Positions 34,383 to 43,801 are shown, numbered from the stretch's first letter. The stretch is DNA of 64,000 nt from CAIWHR01 sp963836265 (GCA_963836265.1 CAWIIO010000006.1:558001-622000), one strand, 5' to 3'. Notes: generated by a model from the letters alone, not told the origin. Numbers and translations: made by a program.

Positions 34383-34745
34383 CTACCGGCCCATGCGGGC
34401 CAGGATCCGCCGCCGATAGGCGTCGCCCCGCCCGAGTGCGCGCTTTCCGCTCGCTTCCAGCGCCATCTCGATCAGCGCAAGCCTCGCTGCGGCGCGTCCT
34501 CTTGCACCGTCGTCGGTCGCCACCGCAAGCAGGTTGCGAAGCTTCGCCGCCTCACGCCGCGCGTCGAGCTCCGGGGGCACGTAGCCGGAATTCCTGAGGA
34601 TTCGGTACGCCATGCGCACATCCTCCGGGATCAGCCGGTCGTCGTCGAGGTGGAGCGGTTTGCCGGCGCCGGGGAGATTGTCGAACGCGCCCGCAAGCGC
34701 GGCTTCGGCCAACTTCGATTCAGCGATCAGATCGAGCGCGAGCAT
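34383..34745 (-). CDS. DnaJ-related DUF1992 protein
   Basis: 120 residues of the DUF1992 family: AESKLAEAALAGAFDNLPGAGKPLHLDDDRLIPEDVRMAYRILRNSGYVPPELDARREAAKLRNLL. This domain is often called DnaJ homologue subfamily C member 28-like and its role is unknown. ATG 34743-34745 is taken; an upstream ATG at 34784 would overlap the PBP4 gene end by 28 bp. Same strand as PBP4 and probably on its transcript. Confidence 0.8.
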   Translation of the reverse strand: MLALDLIAESKLAEAALAGAFDNLPGAGKPLHLDDDRLIPEDVRMAYRILRNSGYVPPELDARREAAKLRNLLAVATDDGARGRAAARLALIEMALEASGKRALGRGDAYRRRILARMGR

Positions 34746-34756
34746 GGCTGCAATCG

Positions 34757-36214
34757 TCAAGGGTGCGGCGAGGACTTGCCCCACGTCGCGCCGTTACGAT
34801 AGACCCACTGCACGACGAAATCCAGCGCGCCCTGCGCGCCCGCGGCAGAGGGGCCATTGACGATCGCCGCGAGCGCGAAGCGCCGTCCGCCGGCGCCGAT
34901 CACGTAACCGGCGATGGCGCGCGCGCCGTCGAGGGTCCCGGTCTTGAGCAGCGCCTGCCCGGCGACGCTACCGTTCTGGAAGCGCCGCTCGAGCGTGCCA
35001 TCCATGGCCGCCACGGCAAGCGAGCTCGCGAATTCGTCGCGTACGGGACTCGCGTCGGCGGCCAGCAGCAGGCGCACGAGGCTGCCCGCGCTGATCCGCT
35101 CGACCCGCGAGAGCCCGGAGCCGTTGTCCAGCACGAGCTCCGGCATCCTGAGCTTATTCGCGGCGAGCCAGCGCCGCACCGCGGCGGCCGCGCGCACGGT
35201 CGTCGCCGGCGGCGGACCATCTACGATGGCGAGCGTCAGGAATATCTGCCGCGCCATCACGTTGTTCGACAGCTTGTTGACGTCGCGCACGATGTCGTAG
35301 AGCGGCGGCGATTCCAGCGTCACGAACGGTGCCGCCCCCTTCGGCGCCGCCCCGGATCTCCAACCGCCTTCGAATCTGCCGCCCGCCTCCTGGAAATAGC
35401 GGGCGAACATCGCATGCGCGTACGCGGCATGGTCGAGAAGCGAGACCCACCATTCGCGCTCGCCGCATGCCACCGGATAGCGCCCGCCGAACGTCACTTC
35501 GGCGCTCGTTCCCCGATCGTCGACCGCCGCGCCGACCATCGCGCGCCAGTCGTTGCAGTCGCCGCCGGTAAGCCGCGGCGGCGCGCCGACCGCGACGTTG
35601 GGGAGCGTGGGCACGACCGTGAGCTGCGCCGCATCGCCAGTGGCATCCGGGGCGAACACGAACTTGACCGACTTGAAATTGACGAGCAATGCATCCGGTC
35701 CGACGTTGTAGGGCTTCAGCGGTTCGCCGTCGAACGCCGCCGGATCGTGCGCGATCGGCGCGAAGAACGAACGATCGAGGACGAGGTCGCCGTCGATGGC
35801 GGTGAGCCCGGCGGCCTTGAGCCCCCACATGAACGCCTGCCATCGCTCGACGGTGATCTTGGGGTCGCCGCGCCCCTTGAGCACGAGGTTGCCGCGCAGC
35901 ACGCCGCTCTCGAGCGGGCCGTCGAGGTAGGCATCCGTCTTCCATCGGTAATCGGGTCCCAGCAGCTCCAGGGCCGCGAGCGTGGTGACGAGCTTCATCA
36001 CCGAGGCGGGATTCATCGGTCGGTGGGCCCCGTGCGCAATGAGCGGGCGTGCCTTGCCGGTTTCCTGCACGACGACCGCGACCGCGCTCATCGGGACGCC
36101 CGCATCGCGGAACGCACGAGCCACCGGCTTCGGGAGTGCGGCCTGCGTCGCGACCGCGAAGGTCGCGGTAACGAATGCAATGGCGAAGACCAGGACGGTG
36201 CGGATGTCGGTCAT
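34757..36214 (-). CDS. dacB: D-alanyl-D-alanine carboxypeptidase/endopeptidase (PBP4)
   Basis: Periplasmic peptidoglycan hydrolase that trims D-Ala and cleaves peptide cross-links. 485 residues with a signal peptide (TVLVFAIAFVTATFAVATQA, about 6-25) and the three penicillin-binding motifs: SVMK (Ser71-Lys74), SNN (KLSNNVMA) and KTG (LLKTGTLDGA). A long insert between the first two motifs is normal for class C PBP4. ATG 36212-36214. bioA lies seven bases upstream on the same strand, so the order patatin-bioA-dacB-DUF1992 may form one transcript. Confidence 0.92.
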   Translation of the reverse strand: MTDIRTVLVFAIAFVTATFAVATQAALPKPVARAFRDAGVPMSAVAVVVQETGKARPLIAHGAHRPMNPASVMKLVTTLAALELLGPDYRWKTDAYLDGPLESGVLRGNLVLKGRGDPKITVERWQAFMWGLKAAGLTAIDGDLVLDRSFFAPIAHDPAAFDGEPLKPYNVGPDALLVNFKSVKFVFAPDATGDAAQLTVVPTLPNVAVGAPPRLTGGDCNDWRAMVGAAVDDRGTSAEVTFGGRYPVACGEREWWVSLLDHAAYAHAMFARYFQEAGGRFEGGWRSGAAPKGAAPFVTLESPPLYDIVRDVNKLSNNVMARQIFLTLAIVDGPPPATTVRAAAAVRRWLAANKLRMPELVLDNGSGLSRVERISAGSLVRLLLAADASPVRDEFASSLAVAAMDGTLERRFQNGSVAGQALLKTGTLDGARAIAGYVIGAGGRRFALAAIVNGPSAAGAQGALDFVVQWVYRNGATWGKSSPHP

Positions 36215-36221
36215 GCCTGAA

Positions 36222-37559
36222 TCACGCGGTCTCCACGATTTCGAGCGTGCGCGCCGCGAGCAGCGCGAACTCGTCGTCGGTCAGGATGTAGGGCGGCATG
36301 AAATAGACGGTGCGGCCGATCGGTCGCAGCAGCAGCTCGCGCGCAAGTCCCTCGGCGAAACACCACCGCGCGAAATCGGAGCGCGTCGTCTCGACGTCGA
36401 ACGCCCAGATCATCCCCCGCTGGCGGAAGTGTCGCACCTTCCGATGCGCGCCCAGCGGCGCGGCGATCGCCGTCCAGCGCGCGGCTTTCGCCCGGTTGGC
36501 GGCGATGACGTCGTCGTCACGGAAGATGTCGAGCACGGTGAGCGCCGCACGGCAGGCGAGCGCGTTCCCCGTGTACGAATGCGAATGGAGAAAACCGCGC
36601 GCCACGTCGTCGGCGTAGAAGGCGTCGTAAACCGCATTGGCAGTGAGCACGCACGACAGCGGCAGATAGCCTCCGGTGATCCCCTTCGACAGGCAGAGAA
36701 AATCCGGCGCGGGCGCTTGCGCCTGCTCCCATGCGAACAGGGTGCCCGTGCGTCCGAACCCCGTCATGATCTCGTCGGCGATCAGCAGCACGCCGTGCCT
36801 CGTGCAGAGCTCGCGGGCGCGCGCGAGATAGCGGACGTCGAACATCGCCATGCCGCTTGCGCCCTGCACCAGCGGCTCGACGACGAGCGCCGCGGTCGTC
36901 GCGCGATGGGTGGCGAGATGCGCGTCGAGGGCCTGTGCCGCGCGCTCGGCCACGTCGCTCGCCAACTCTCCGCGCGCGGCGCTGCGCGCGTCGGGCGAGG
37001 GCACGATCGTGTTGCGGTGAAGGAGCGGGGCGTACGTATCGCGGAAGATCGCCACATCGGTCACCGAGAGCGCGCCGAGCGTCTCGCCGTGATAGCTGCC
37101 GGCAAGGCTCGCGAACCGGGTCTTGCCGGCTTCGCCGCGGTTCCTCCAGTAGTGGAAGGCCATCTTGAGCGCGATCTCGACGGCGGACGCGCCATCCGAG
37201 CCGTAGAACGCATGGCCCAAGCCTGCGGGCGCGAGCGCGGCAAGCCGCTCCGAAAGTTCGACGACGGGCTGATGCGTGAATCCGGCGAGCATCACGTGTT
37301 CAAGCTCTCCGAGCTGTGCAGTCAATGCCGCGTTGAGCCGCGGATTCGCGTGCCCGAAGAGATTCACCCACCAGGATCCGACGACGTCGAGATAGCGGCG
37401 GCCGTCGAAATCGTACAGCCAGCTTCCCTGGCCGCGCGCGATCGGCACCAGCGGCAGGGTCTCGTGGAGCTTCATCTGCGTGCACGGATGCCAGACGGCG
37501 CAGCGGCTCCGCGCGAGCCAGTCGGCGTTGGTTGACGCGCTTTCCCCGGGCGCGCTCAT
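36222..37559 (-). CDS. bioA: Adenosylmethionine-8-amino-7-oxononanoate aminotransferase
   Basis: PLP enzyme of biotin synthesis that uses S-adenosylmethionine as amino donor to make 7,8-diaminononanoate. 445 residues: VWHPCTQMKLHETLPLVPI at the start is the BioA hallmark, then GSWWVNLFGHANP, FYGSDGASAVEIALKMA, SYHGETLGALSVT, LIADEIMTGFGRTG, and the PLP Lys in LSKGITGGYLPLS. No other bio gene is in the window. Its ATG (37557-37559) overlaps the stop of the upstream patatin gene (ATGA), so translation is coupled. Confidence 0.94.
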   Translation of the reverse strand: MSAPGESASTNADWLARSRCAVWHPCTQMKLHETLPLVPIARGQGSWLYDFDGRRYLDVVGSWWVNLFGHANPRLNAALTAQLGELEHVMLAGFTHQPVVELSERLAALAPAGLGHAFYGSDGASAVEIALKMAFHYWRNRGEAGKTRFASLAGSYHGETLGALSVTDVAIFRDTYAPLLHRNTIVPSPDARSAARGELASDVAERAAQALDAHLATHRATTAALVVEPLVQGASGMAMFDVRYLARARELCTRHGVLLIADEIMTGFGRTGTLFAWEQAQAPAPDFLCLSKGITGGYLPLSCVLTANAVYDAFYADDVARGFLHSHSYTGNALACRAALTVLDIFRDDDVIAANRAKAARWTAIAAPLGAHRKVRHFRQRGMIWAFDVETTRSDFARWCFAEGLARELLLRPIGRTVYFMPPYILTDDEFALLAARTLEIVETA

Positions 37560-39901
37560 GGCGGGCGTCCGAGCATCAGGTAGAAGCTCGACGCGCCGCC
37601 GGTTGCGCGCCCGTAGGCGAAGTAGAACGGACCGAAGAACGTGTCGGCGGCAACAAAGACGCTTCCGGCCTTGACGAGGTCGTTCACCGATACGTCGCTC
37701 CGCTGCTGCCACGCGTTTCCCGCTTCGAGGGAGCCGCCGGCGAACACGCCGCCGCCAAGCCACGGAACCAGGGCGAGCCGATGGTAGTAGACGATTCGTC
37801 CGAAGCCCACGTAGCTGCCCGCAAGTTGCTGGTTGCGCAGACCCGACAAGTTGAGAAGACCGCCGAGCAGAAACGGGTTCACGAGCGAGGGATCGTCACG
37901 CGACAGGGCACCGGCGCGCGCGGCGACATTGACAAAATCGTCGGCGCCGAGCCCGATCCCCGCGTTGGCGTAGAGCTCGGCACGGCCGAGTCTCTTGCTC
38001 ACCTGGTCCGGATCGGAACCGAGTCGCTGGGTCCGTTCGCCATAAAACACGTCGAGATCGGCGTGCAGGCCCTGGCGCGGAAAGAATGTGTTGTCGAGAT
38101 TGTCCCATCGCGCCAGCAATCGCGCGCCGGCGTCGGTCTGGCGGGTCGTAGGGAACCCGGCCAGCGCGATCGTCGGCGATCCCTTGTAGAACGTGTAGGT
38201 GGGCCCGATCCGGATTTCGGCGGAGTCGCCGATCGGCACCCCGATGTCGAGGCTTGCGTTGTTGGTCTGCACCGCATACTCGGCCACGCGCTGCGAACCG
38301 GAGAAGATGTAGCGGGGAACGTCCTGCACCGAGCCTCGCGCCGAGACGAACACCGTGTTGCCGATGTCGAGCGGCTGGTAGAACTCTCCGGCGGCGCGAG
38401 CGATCCGGCCGACCTCGACCTCGGCCAGCAGCTGCGCACCAAGGCTGTTCACCCAGACGCGTTTGAGGCCCGCCAGCACCGAGAACGCCTGCTCGCCCTG
38501 GAAGTCGGTCGAGTATGTGAGACCGAAGCGCAGAAAACTGGGCCCAATTGCCTTCTCCTGCACGTCGACGACCAATCCGGTGCGCTCCCCCTCCTCGGCA
38601 ACGTGATAATCGATACGTTCGTATTCGCCGGTGCCATACAACCGCGAGATGCGGTCGTCGACATCCTTGAGGTCGAGCGGCTTGCCGAGCGGGATCGCGA
38701 GCCGCGCCTCGAGCACCGCGGGATTCGCGTAATGCGTTCCTTCGATGCGAACGAACTCGATCGGTGGCGGGGCCGCCGCGACGATCTTCGGAAGCCCCGC
38801 CTTGTACGCGGCGTACGCCGGTTCCGGCAGCGAAAGCGCGGCGAGCCGCGGAGCAGCAGCGCGTGCTGCCTCTTCACCGAGGCGGATGAAATCCTTGCCC
38901 CGCTTGAAGTCGATGGCGCTCAATGCGCCGAGGTCGGGCGCGATGAGGACATCGTTCGGCTTGAGCGACTCGAGCTGCAGCCGCACGTTCTGCTCGGTCA
39001 GGATGTTGATCATCTGACCCGTCAGGCCGATGATCGACCCGAGCTGCTCGCGGGTCGCAAGCGGGGTCCCGATGTTGACGGCGATCACGATCTCGGCGCC
39101 CATCTTCCGCACGACGTCGACCGGAAGGTTGTCGACGAGTCCGCCATCGCCCAGGATCTGTCCCCCGACTTCGGACGGCGAGAAGACCCCCGGGATCGAC
39201 ATGCTCGAGCGCATCGCAACATACAGCGGTCCCGTCTCGAAGACGTAAGGCTTGCCGGTGACCATGTTGGTGGCCACGGCACGGAACGGGATCGGCAGGC
39301 GGTCCAGGTCTTTGATGCCGTCCGCCGAGCTGCTGAGCTGGTGCAGGAACAGCGCAAGATTGGCACCGGATAGGAAGCCCTGGAAACCCCGGATTTCCCC
39401 GTCGCGAATCCCGATTTCGAGCGGAAGCGGGAAGCGCCGGTCGATCTCCTTGTCGCGGACGGTCAACTCGCTCCGCGGCGGCGAATCGGAAAACAGCGTG
39501 GCCCAGTCGACCGTAGTGACGATGTGCTCCATGGCCGAGGGGGAGGTCCCCATCGCGTAGAGCCCGCCGACGATCGATCCCATCGATGTCGCGGCCACAT
39601 AATCGACGGGGATGCGCATCTCCTCCAATACCTTCAGCACGCCGATGTGGGTGATGCCGCGGGCGCCGCCGCCGGACAGAACGACGCCGATTTTCGGGCG
39701 CGGCGTGGAAGCGACCGGGGCGCCCGGAGCGAGGGGCGGCGTCTGTCCGAACGTCGAAAGGGCGACCGACATCGCGGCCGCTGCAAGCGCCCAGCGCAAG
39801 AGTTTGCGCCCGTCCGGAACAATGTCCGGGCGAACGCTGTTGACAACCGGGCGCGCGGAATCGGGCACCGCTACGGCGCCTGCGCGCGTGGCGGCGTGCA
39901 T
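37556..39901 (-). CDS. Patatin-POTRA-Omp85 protein (PlpD-like type Vd phospholipase)
   Basis: About 781 residues in three parts. After an N-terminal export signal (LLRWALAAAAMSVALSTFGQ, about 34-53) comes a patatin phospholipase domain with the oxyanion motif GGGARG (77-82), nucleophile Ser106 (AATSMGS) and Asp252 (GDGGLVDNLP). A POTRA-like domain follows (IEFVRIEGTHYANPAVLEARLAIPLGKPLD). The last 300 residues are an Omp85-type beta-barrel ending in FYLMLGRPP. This is the layout of PlpD, the type Vd autotransporter that displays a lipase outside the cell. Starts at 39943 and 39901 are both in frame; 39901 is preferred because a TATAAT at 39959-39964 would leave almost no leader for 39943. Coupled to bioA. 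Confidence 0.85.
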   Translation of the reverse strand: MHAATRAGAVAVPDSARPVVNSVRPDIVPDGRKLLRWALAAAAMSVALSTFGQTPPLAPGAPVASTPRPKIGVVLSGGGARGITHIGVLKVLEEMRIPVDYVAATSMGSIVGGLYAMGTSPSAMEHIVTTVDWATLFSDSPPRSELTVRDKEIDRRFPLPLEIGIRDGEIRGFQGFLSGANLALFLHQLSSSADGIKDLDRLPIPFRAVATNMVTGKPYVFETGPLYVAMRSSMSIPGVFSPSEVGGQILGDGGLVDNLPVDVVRKMGAEIVIAVNIGTPLATREQLGSIIGLTGQMINILTEQNVRLQLESLKPNDVLIAPDLGALSAIDFKRGKDFIRLGEEAARAAAPRLAALSLPEPAYAAYKAGLPKIVAAAPPPIEFVRIEGTHYANPAVLEARLAIPLGKPLDLKDVDDRISRLYGTGEYERIDYHVAEEGERTGLVVDVQEKAIGPSFLRFGLTYSTDFQGEQAFSVLAGLKRVWVNSLGAQLLAEVEVGRIARAAGEFYQPLDIGNTVFVSARGSVQDVPRYIFSGSQRVAEYAVQTNNASLDIGVPIGDSAEIRIGPTYTFYKGSPTIALAGFPTTRQTDAGARLLARWDNLDNTFFPRQGLHADLDVFYGERTQRLGSDPDQVSKRLGRAELYANAGIGLGADDFVNVAARAGALSRDDPSLVNPFLLGGLLNLSGLRNQQLAGSYVGFGRIVYYHRLALVPWLGGGVFAGGSLEAGNAWQQRSDVSVNDLVKAGSVFVAADTFFGPFYFAYGRATGGASSFYLMLGRPP

Positions 39902-39958
39902 GGCGGAGTTCGCATTGGAACGAAGCGGGTGGATGGAGCGCATCGCAGGGTCCGTTCG

Positions 39959-39964
39959 ATTATA
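39959..39964 (-). promoter_or_regulatory. -10 box (TATAAT) upstream of the patatin gene
   Basis: A perfect TATAAT on the minus strand, placing the likely transcript start near 39952. This favours translation from 39901 rather than 39943. No strong -35 was found. Confidence 0.4.
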
Positions 39965-40084
39965 GCGGTGCCGAGGCAAACGCCCGAGCAGCGATTCGAT
40001 GCGGCCCCGTTGACAGCGACGCGCCGCGCCCCTATGGTCGAGCGCACCGAAACGCGCGTGGGCGCCGATAATCGCAACAAGTGC

Positions 40085-40633
40085 ATGCACGACCAGACTC
40101 CCTTGCACTACACCCGCACCGCGATCCTGCTGCACTGGCTTGCCGCGCTGCTGATCGTGTCCAATTTCGTCCTGGGGCTGTCGATGGTCGATTTGCCGTT
40201 CACCCCGCAGAAGTTCCGCTGGTACGGCTGGCACAAGTGGATCGGCATCACCGTGTTTCTGGTGGCGCTCGCTCGCCTGCTGTCGCGGCTCGCGTATCGC
40301 GCGCCTCCACCTGTGGCGATGCCCGAGTGGCAGCGCAGGGCCGCGCGGATGACGCATGCGCTCCTCTACCTGCTGATGCTGGCGATTCCGCTCTCGGGTT
40401 GGCTCTACAGCTCGGCGACGGGTGTCTCGGTCGTCTACCTGGGACTCGTTCCGCTGCCCGACGCCGTTCCCAAGGACAAGGCGCTCGCTGCCGTGCTGAA
40501 GGTCGTCCACGTGACGTTGAACTTCACGCTGCTCGCACTGGTCTTTGTCCATACTGGCGCCGCGTTCAAGCATCACCTCGTCGACCGCGACGGAGCGCTC
40601 GCACGAATGGTGCCGTTCCTGCGACAAACCTGA
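40085..40633 (+). CDS. Cytochrome b561-type membrane protein
   Basis: 182-residue di-haem membrane cytochrome b (b561/YceJ family) with four hydrophobic helices. Haem-ligand His residues are in AILLHWLAALLI, WYGWHKWIGI, MTHALLYLLML and VHVTLNFTLLALVFVHTGAAFKHHLVDRD. It shuttles electrons between quinol and periplasmic partners. It is directly followed by two YceI genes, the usual E. coli-like yceJ-yceI arrangement. ATG 40085 is used; the frame extends further upstream without family support. Confidence 0.88.
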   Translation: MHDQTPLHYTRTAILLHWLAALLIVSNFVLGLSMVDLPFTPQKFRWYGWHKWIGITVFLVALARLLSRLAYRAPPPVAMPEWQRRAARMTHALLYLLMLAIPLSGWLYSSATGVSVVYLGLVPLPDAVPKDKALAAVLKVVHVTLNFTLLALVFVHTGAAFKHHLVDRDGALARMVPFLRQT

Positions 40634-40641
40634 GAGGACCG

Positions 40642-41208
40642 ATGAAAGTCTTGCGCTCGTTCGTTCCGCCCCTCGCGGCGATGTTGATGGCGGCCTCCGG
40701 AGGCGCATCGGCGCAGGGCGTGTTGATCGACAAAAGCGAGATTCGCTTCGTCTCGAAGCAGATGGGCGTCAGCGTCGAGGGTCGTTTCCGCAAGTGGAAA
40801 GCCAACGTCGATTTCCGACCAGAGGACCTTGCGCATTCGGCGGCGGAATTCGAAATCGAGCTGGCCAGCATCGACCTCGCGAGCGAAGAATCGGAGGCCG
40901 AAGTCAAGGGGCCGCTCTGGTTCGACGCGGTGAAATTCCCGGTGGCGAGGTTCCAGTCGTCGTCGGTCCGCGACCTGGGCGGCGGACGCTACGAAGTCGC
41001 GGGCAAGCTGGCGCTGAAGGGCACGGTCCGCGACGTGGTCGTTCCCGTGACCCTCCGGAAGGACGCCGCCGGCAACAGCGTTGCCGAGGGACAGTTCACG
41101 GTCAAGCGGCTCGACTTCGGCATCGGTCAAGGGTTGTGGGCGGATACGGGCACGGTCGCCGACGGCGTGACCGTCCGCGTGCGGATGGTGCTGCCGCCGA
41201 TAGCCTGA
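40642..41208 (+). CDS. YceI-family periplasmic lipocalin-like protein
   Basis: 188 residues: a signal peptide (LRSFVPPLAAMLMAASGGASAQG, about 4-25), then the YceI barrel (KSEIRFVSKQMGVSVEGRFRKWKANVDFRPEDLAHSAAEFEIELASIDL... LALKGTVRDVVVPVTL). YceI proteins bind polyisoprenoid lipids or quinone-like molecules. Starts nine bases after the cytochrome b561 stop with AGAGGACC as ribosome-binding site. First of two tandem YceI genes. Confidence 0.88.
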   Translation: MKVLRSFVPPLAAMLMAASGGASAQGVLIDKSEIRFVSKQMGVSVEGRFRKWKANVDFRPEDLAHSAAEFEIELASIDLASEESEAEVKGPLWFDAVKFPVARFQSSSVRDLGGGRYEVAGKLALKGTVRDVVVPVTLRKDAAGNSVAEGQFTVKRLDFGIGQGLWADTGTVADGVTVRVRMVLPPIA

Positions 41209-41252
41209 CGAACACCCGGAATGAACCGCCGACGCCGGCTGTTTGCGATCGG

Positions 41253-41870
41253 GTGCAGCTTGGCCGCCACCCGACGATTCGCGCCTCGGGCGCCCTCGCA
41301 ATTGCCGCGCTCGTCGCGCTTTTGCCCGCGCCCGCCCTCTGCGCACGGGTCTACCGGATCGATTCCGAGCGCACGTCGGTCCGCTTCGAGGTGATGGAGC
41401 TCGGCGTCCCGCTTGCAACTGGCCGATTCGCACGAACGAACGGGCGGATCGACTATGACACTGCGGCCGAGACAGGCAGCGTCGAATTCGCTGTCGATGC
41501 GACTTCGGTGGAAACGGGCCGGGATCTTCGCGATCGGTTCGTGCGCGGCGAAAACATGCTCGACGCCGCTCGCCATCCCATGTTGCTATTCCGTTCGACC
41601 GGAATGACGTTCGTCCTGCATCGGCTGGTCGCGATCGACGGCGCACTCACGCTGCACGGCGTCACTCGTCGCGTCCGCTTCGATGTTCGGAACGTGCGCT
41701 GCGGGTCAAGTGCCGAGGACGGCGGCGAACGCTGCGCTGCCGAAATCGTCGGGCGCATTTCCCGACGGGCGTTCGGAATGGACTTCGCGTATCCACTCGT
41801 CGCCGACGAGGTCCGGCTGACGTTCGCCGTCAGTGCGTCGCGCGTCGCTGATAACGAGACCCGCCCCTAG
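41253..41870 (+). CDS. YceI-family periplasmic protein, second copy
   Basis: 205 residues with a signal peptide (ALAIAALVALLPAPALCA) followed by a YceI domain (VYRIDSERTSVRFEVMELGVPLATGRFARTNGRIDYD..., MLLFRSTGM, GALTLHGVTRRVRFDV). It is divergent from the first copy, so not a recent duplication. The only start in frame before the signal peptide is GTG 41253. An ATG at 41221 with a good signal-like start (MNRRRRLFAIGCSLAA) is in another frame, so a one-base shift here is conceivable. Ends in a four-base overlap with the converging protease gene. Confidence 0.78.
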   Translation: MQLGRHPTIRASGALAIAALVALLPAPALCARVYRIDSERTSVRFEVMELGVPLATGRFARTNGRIDYDTAAETGSVEFAVDATSVETGRDLRDRFVRGENMLDAARHPMLLFRSTGMTFVLHRLVAIDGALTLHGVTRRVRFDVRNVRCGSSAEDGGERCAAEIVGRISRRAFGMDFAYPLVADEVRLTFAVSASRVADNETRP

Positions 41871-43687
41871 CGCGCTTCCGCTGCGGCGAGCGCCTTCTTC
41901 GGATTGATCAACGTGCGGCGGCCATCGGCCGTCTTGTCCGCGGTGCCGCGGATTAGCGCGATCACCTGTGGCGGCGTGAGCTCGGGCTTCACGGCCAGGA
42001 TCTTGGCCGCGAGATTCACCACTTGCGGCGCCGCCATCGACGTCCCCGATTCGGCGAGCCTCTCGCCGCCGGGAATGACGCTGTCGACCTGGTAGCCGTT
42101 GGCGTGCACGACGACGGTGGGGCCGTAGCTCGTAAACGACGCCTCATCGCCGGCCTTGTCCACGGCGCCGACCGTCAGCAGATTCGGCAGAACGATATCG
42201 GCCGGGATAAACTCGGCGAAGCTCGCATTCTCGTTGCTGTTGCCCGCCGCGGTGACGAACAGGATGTCAGGCGCGCCGGCGAGGGCCTTGGTGAGCGCAT
42301 CCTTGCCGATATCGAAATACTCGCGCGCGATCGTCTGGCGCTCGCCGGGAGTCTTGCCGATGTGGCAGAGCTCCAGCGCGTTCTCGACGCCCTTCACGCT
42401 GCCGCCCCAGCTCATGTTGACCACGCGCACGCCTTCGCGCTTGAAGAAATCGACGTAGGCTTGCTGATTCTTCGCATCGCGAAGCGCGAGCTCGCGGGTC
42501 GGGCACGGATCGGGCAACAGATGCCAGTCGAATTCGATGCGACCGATCACGATGCGCGCATAGGGGTCGCCGGCGACGGCGATCCCGGCCACGTGCGTGC
42601 CATGCATCCAGTTGCCGGCAAGACCGATTTCCTCCACCGCCGCCTTGTACTCTTCCGGCTTCAGCGTGGAGAGGAACGTCTTTACTTCGCTCGCCTCGGG
42701 GCTGTCGATGTTGGACTGCAGGTCGGAAAAGCCCTTGAGCCGCGACTTGAGCTGGGGCACCCGGTCTTTCAGCGCAGCGGGGATGGGCTCGAGCTCGCCG
42801 GTCGCCGGGTCCGCGTAGCGATCGAAGGCGATGAGGGGCACCTTGCCGTGGTCGGAGGCCAGGAGTCCGGGGAAGAGCTTCGTGTCCACGCCGCTGTCCC
42901 AGATCGCGATCTTGACCGGCGTGTAGTCGGCGCCCGGCGGCAACGTGGCGGCGCGGGCCGCCCAGATGTCCGGCCGCTCGACCTTGTGCGCGGCGAGGTA
43001 GCCGCTCCACGTGTCGACGAGCGTTTGCTTCAACGGCAGCACGTAGGTCAGCGCGTACTGGATGCGAACGAGCTGGGGCGCCAGGTCGGAGGACAGTGCC
43101 CGGTTCTTGTCGACGCTCGGTTGCAGCACCTCGCGCACGTTGCCGATCAGGCGACCCTCGCCGAGCAGCTCGGCTCCGGCCTTGACCTCCTTTGCCTCGT
43201 TGCCGACGACGTCGTAGGGCAGCGGCGTCACCTCGGCGGCAAGCGCCCTGGCCACGGCCGCGCGATACGCAGCCGAGCTGCGATCAGGATTGGCGTGCAC
43301 GCCGGCGATGATCGCGCGAAGAGTGATCCCGGACAGCAGCTTGTCGGCGGGCTTTTCCTCGAGCGCCTTGACCTGGGCGGCGCGGGCGAGTGCCGCGTCG
43401 TAGCGTCCGTCGAGCATGTCGAGTTGCGCGATTTCGCTCAGGAGTTGCCGCTCGGTCGTCTTGTCGGCGATGTCGTAGTGGGCGAGCACGCTCTCGACGT
43501 CGCTGCGCACGGCGGCGGCGAACGGCTTCCACTTCGCATCGTCGCGAAGCATGTCCTCGATGCTGCCGTCGAGCTTGTAGCTGAAGCGCGGCACGTCGGC
43601 CGCTCTTTCGATGCGCTTCTTGCTCTCCGCGGCAGCGCCGCCGGCGAGCACAAGGGTAAGGCACAGCACGAAAACGCGGGTGAACAC
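41867..43687 (-). CDS. S8 (subtilisin-family) serine protease, intact
   Basis: 606 residues with a signal peptide (VFVLCLTLVLAGGAAAES, about 5-22). The triad is complete: Asp264 (KIAIWDSGVD), His365 (MHGTHVAGIA) and Ser550 (SGTSMAAPQV), with oxyanion Asn483 (TAAGNSNEN). The 240-residue region before the catalytic domain is helical and unlike an I9 prodomain, and 100 residues separate Asp from His, more than in classical subtilisins. Exported, substrate unknown. It is not a copy of the broken protease at 2.8-5.3 kb. Convergent with the YceI gene. Confidence 0.88.
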   Translation of the reverse strand: MFTRVFVLCLTLVLAGGAAAESKKRIERAADVPRFSYKLDGSIEDMLRDDAKWKPFAAAVRSDVESVLAHYDIADKTTERQLLSEIAQLDMLDGRYDAALARAAQVKALEEKPADKLLSGITLRAIIAGVHANPDRSSAAYRAAVARALAAEVTPLPYDVVGNEAKEVKAGAELLGEGRLIGNVREVLQPSVDKNRALSSDLAPQLVRIQYALTYVLPLKQTLVDTWSGYLAAHKVERPDIWAARAATLPPGADYTPVKIAIWDSGVDTKLFPGLLASDHGKVPLIAFDRYADPATGELEPIPAALKDRVPQLKSRLKGFSDLQSNIDSPEASEVKTFLSTLKPEEYKAAVEEIGLAGNWMHGTHVAGIAVAGDPYARIVIGRIEFDWHLLPDPCPTRELALRDAKNQQAYVDFFKREGVRVVNMSWGGSVKGVENALELCHIGKTPGERQTIAREYFDIGKDALTKALAGAPDILFVTAAGNSNENASFAEFIPADIVLPNLLTVGAVDKAGDEASFTSYGPTVVVHANGYQVDSVIPGGERLAESGTSMAAPQVVNLAAKILAVKPELTPPQVIALIRGTADKTADGRRTLINPKKALAAAEAR

Positions 43688-43801
43688 GGCGAATCCCTCC
43701 GAGATGGCGCCGCTCGACGCGAGGAGCGCGAGGCGGCAACCGGCAGGCCATCGTACGCGGCCCGACTTAAGCGTTCATTAAATGGCGGGGAGCCCGCCGC
43801 C

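Noticed and set aside
34763..36220. A 485-residue open frame opposite dacB
   Set aside because: Mirror of the PBP4 gene with its three intact motifs; composition is typical of antisense frames in high-G+C DNA.
41221..41400. ATG with a signal-like start (MNRRRRLFAIGCSLAA) before the second YceI gene
   Set aside because: It is out of frame with the YceI domain. The GTG at 41253 gives an in-frame signal peptide, so no frameshift is needed.
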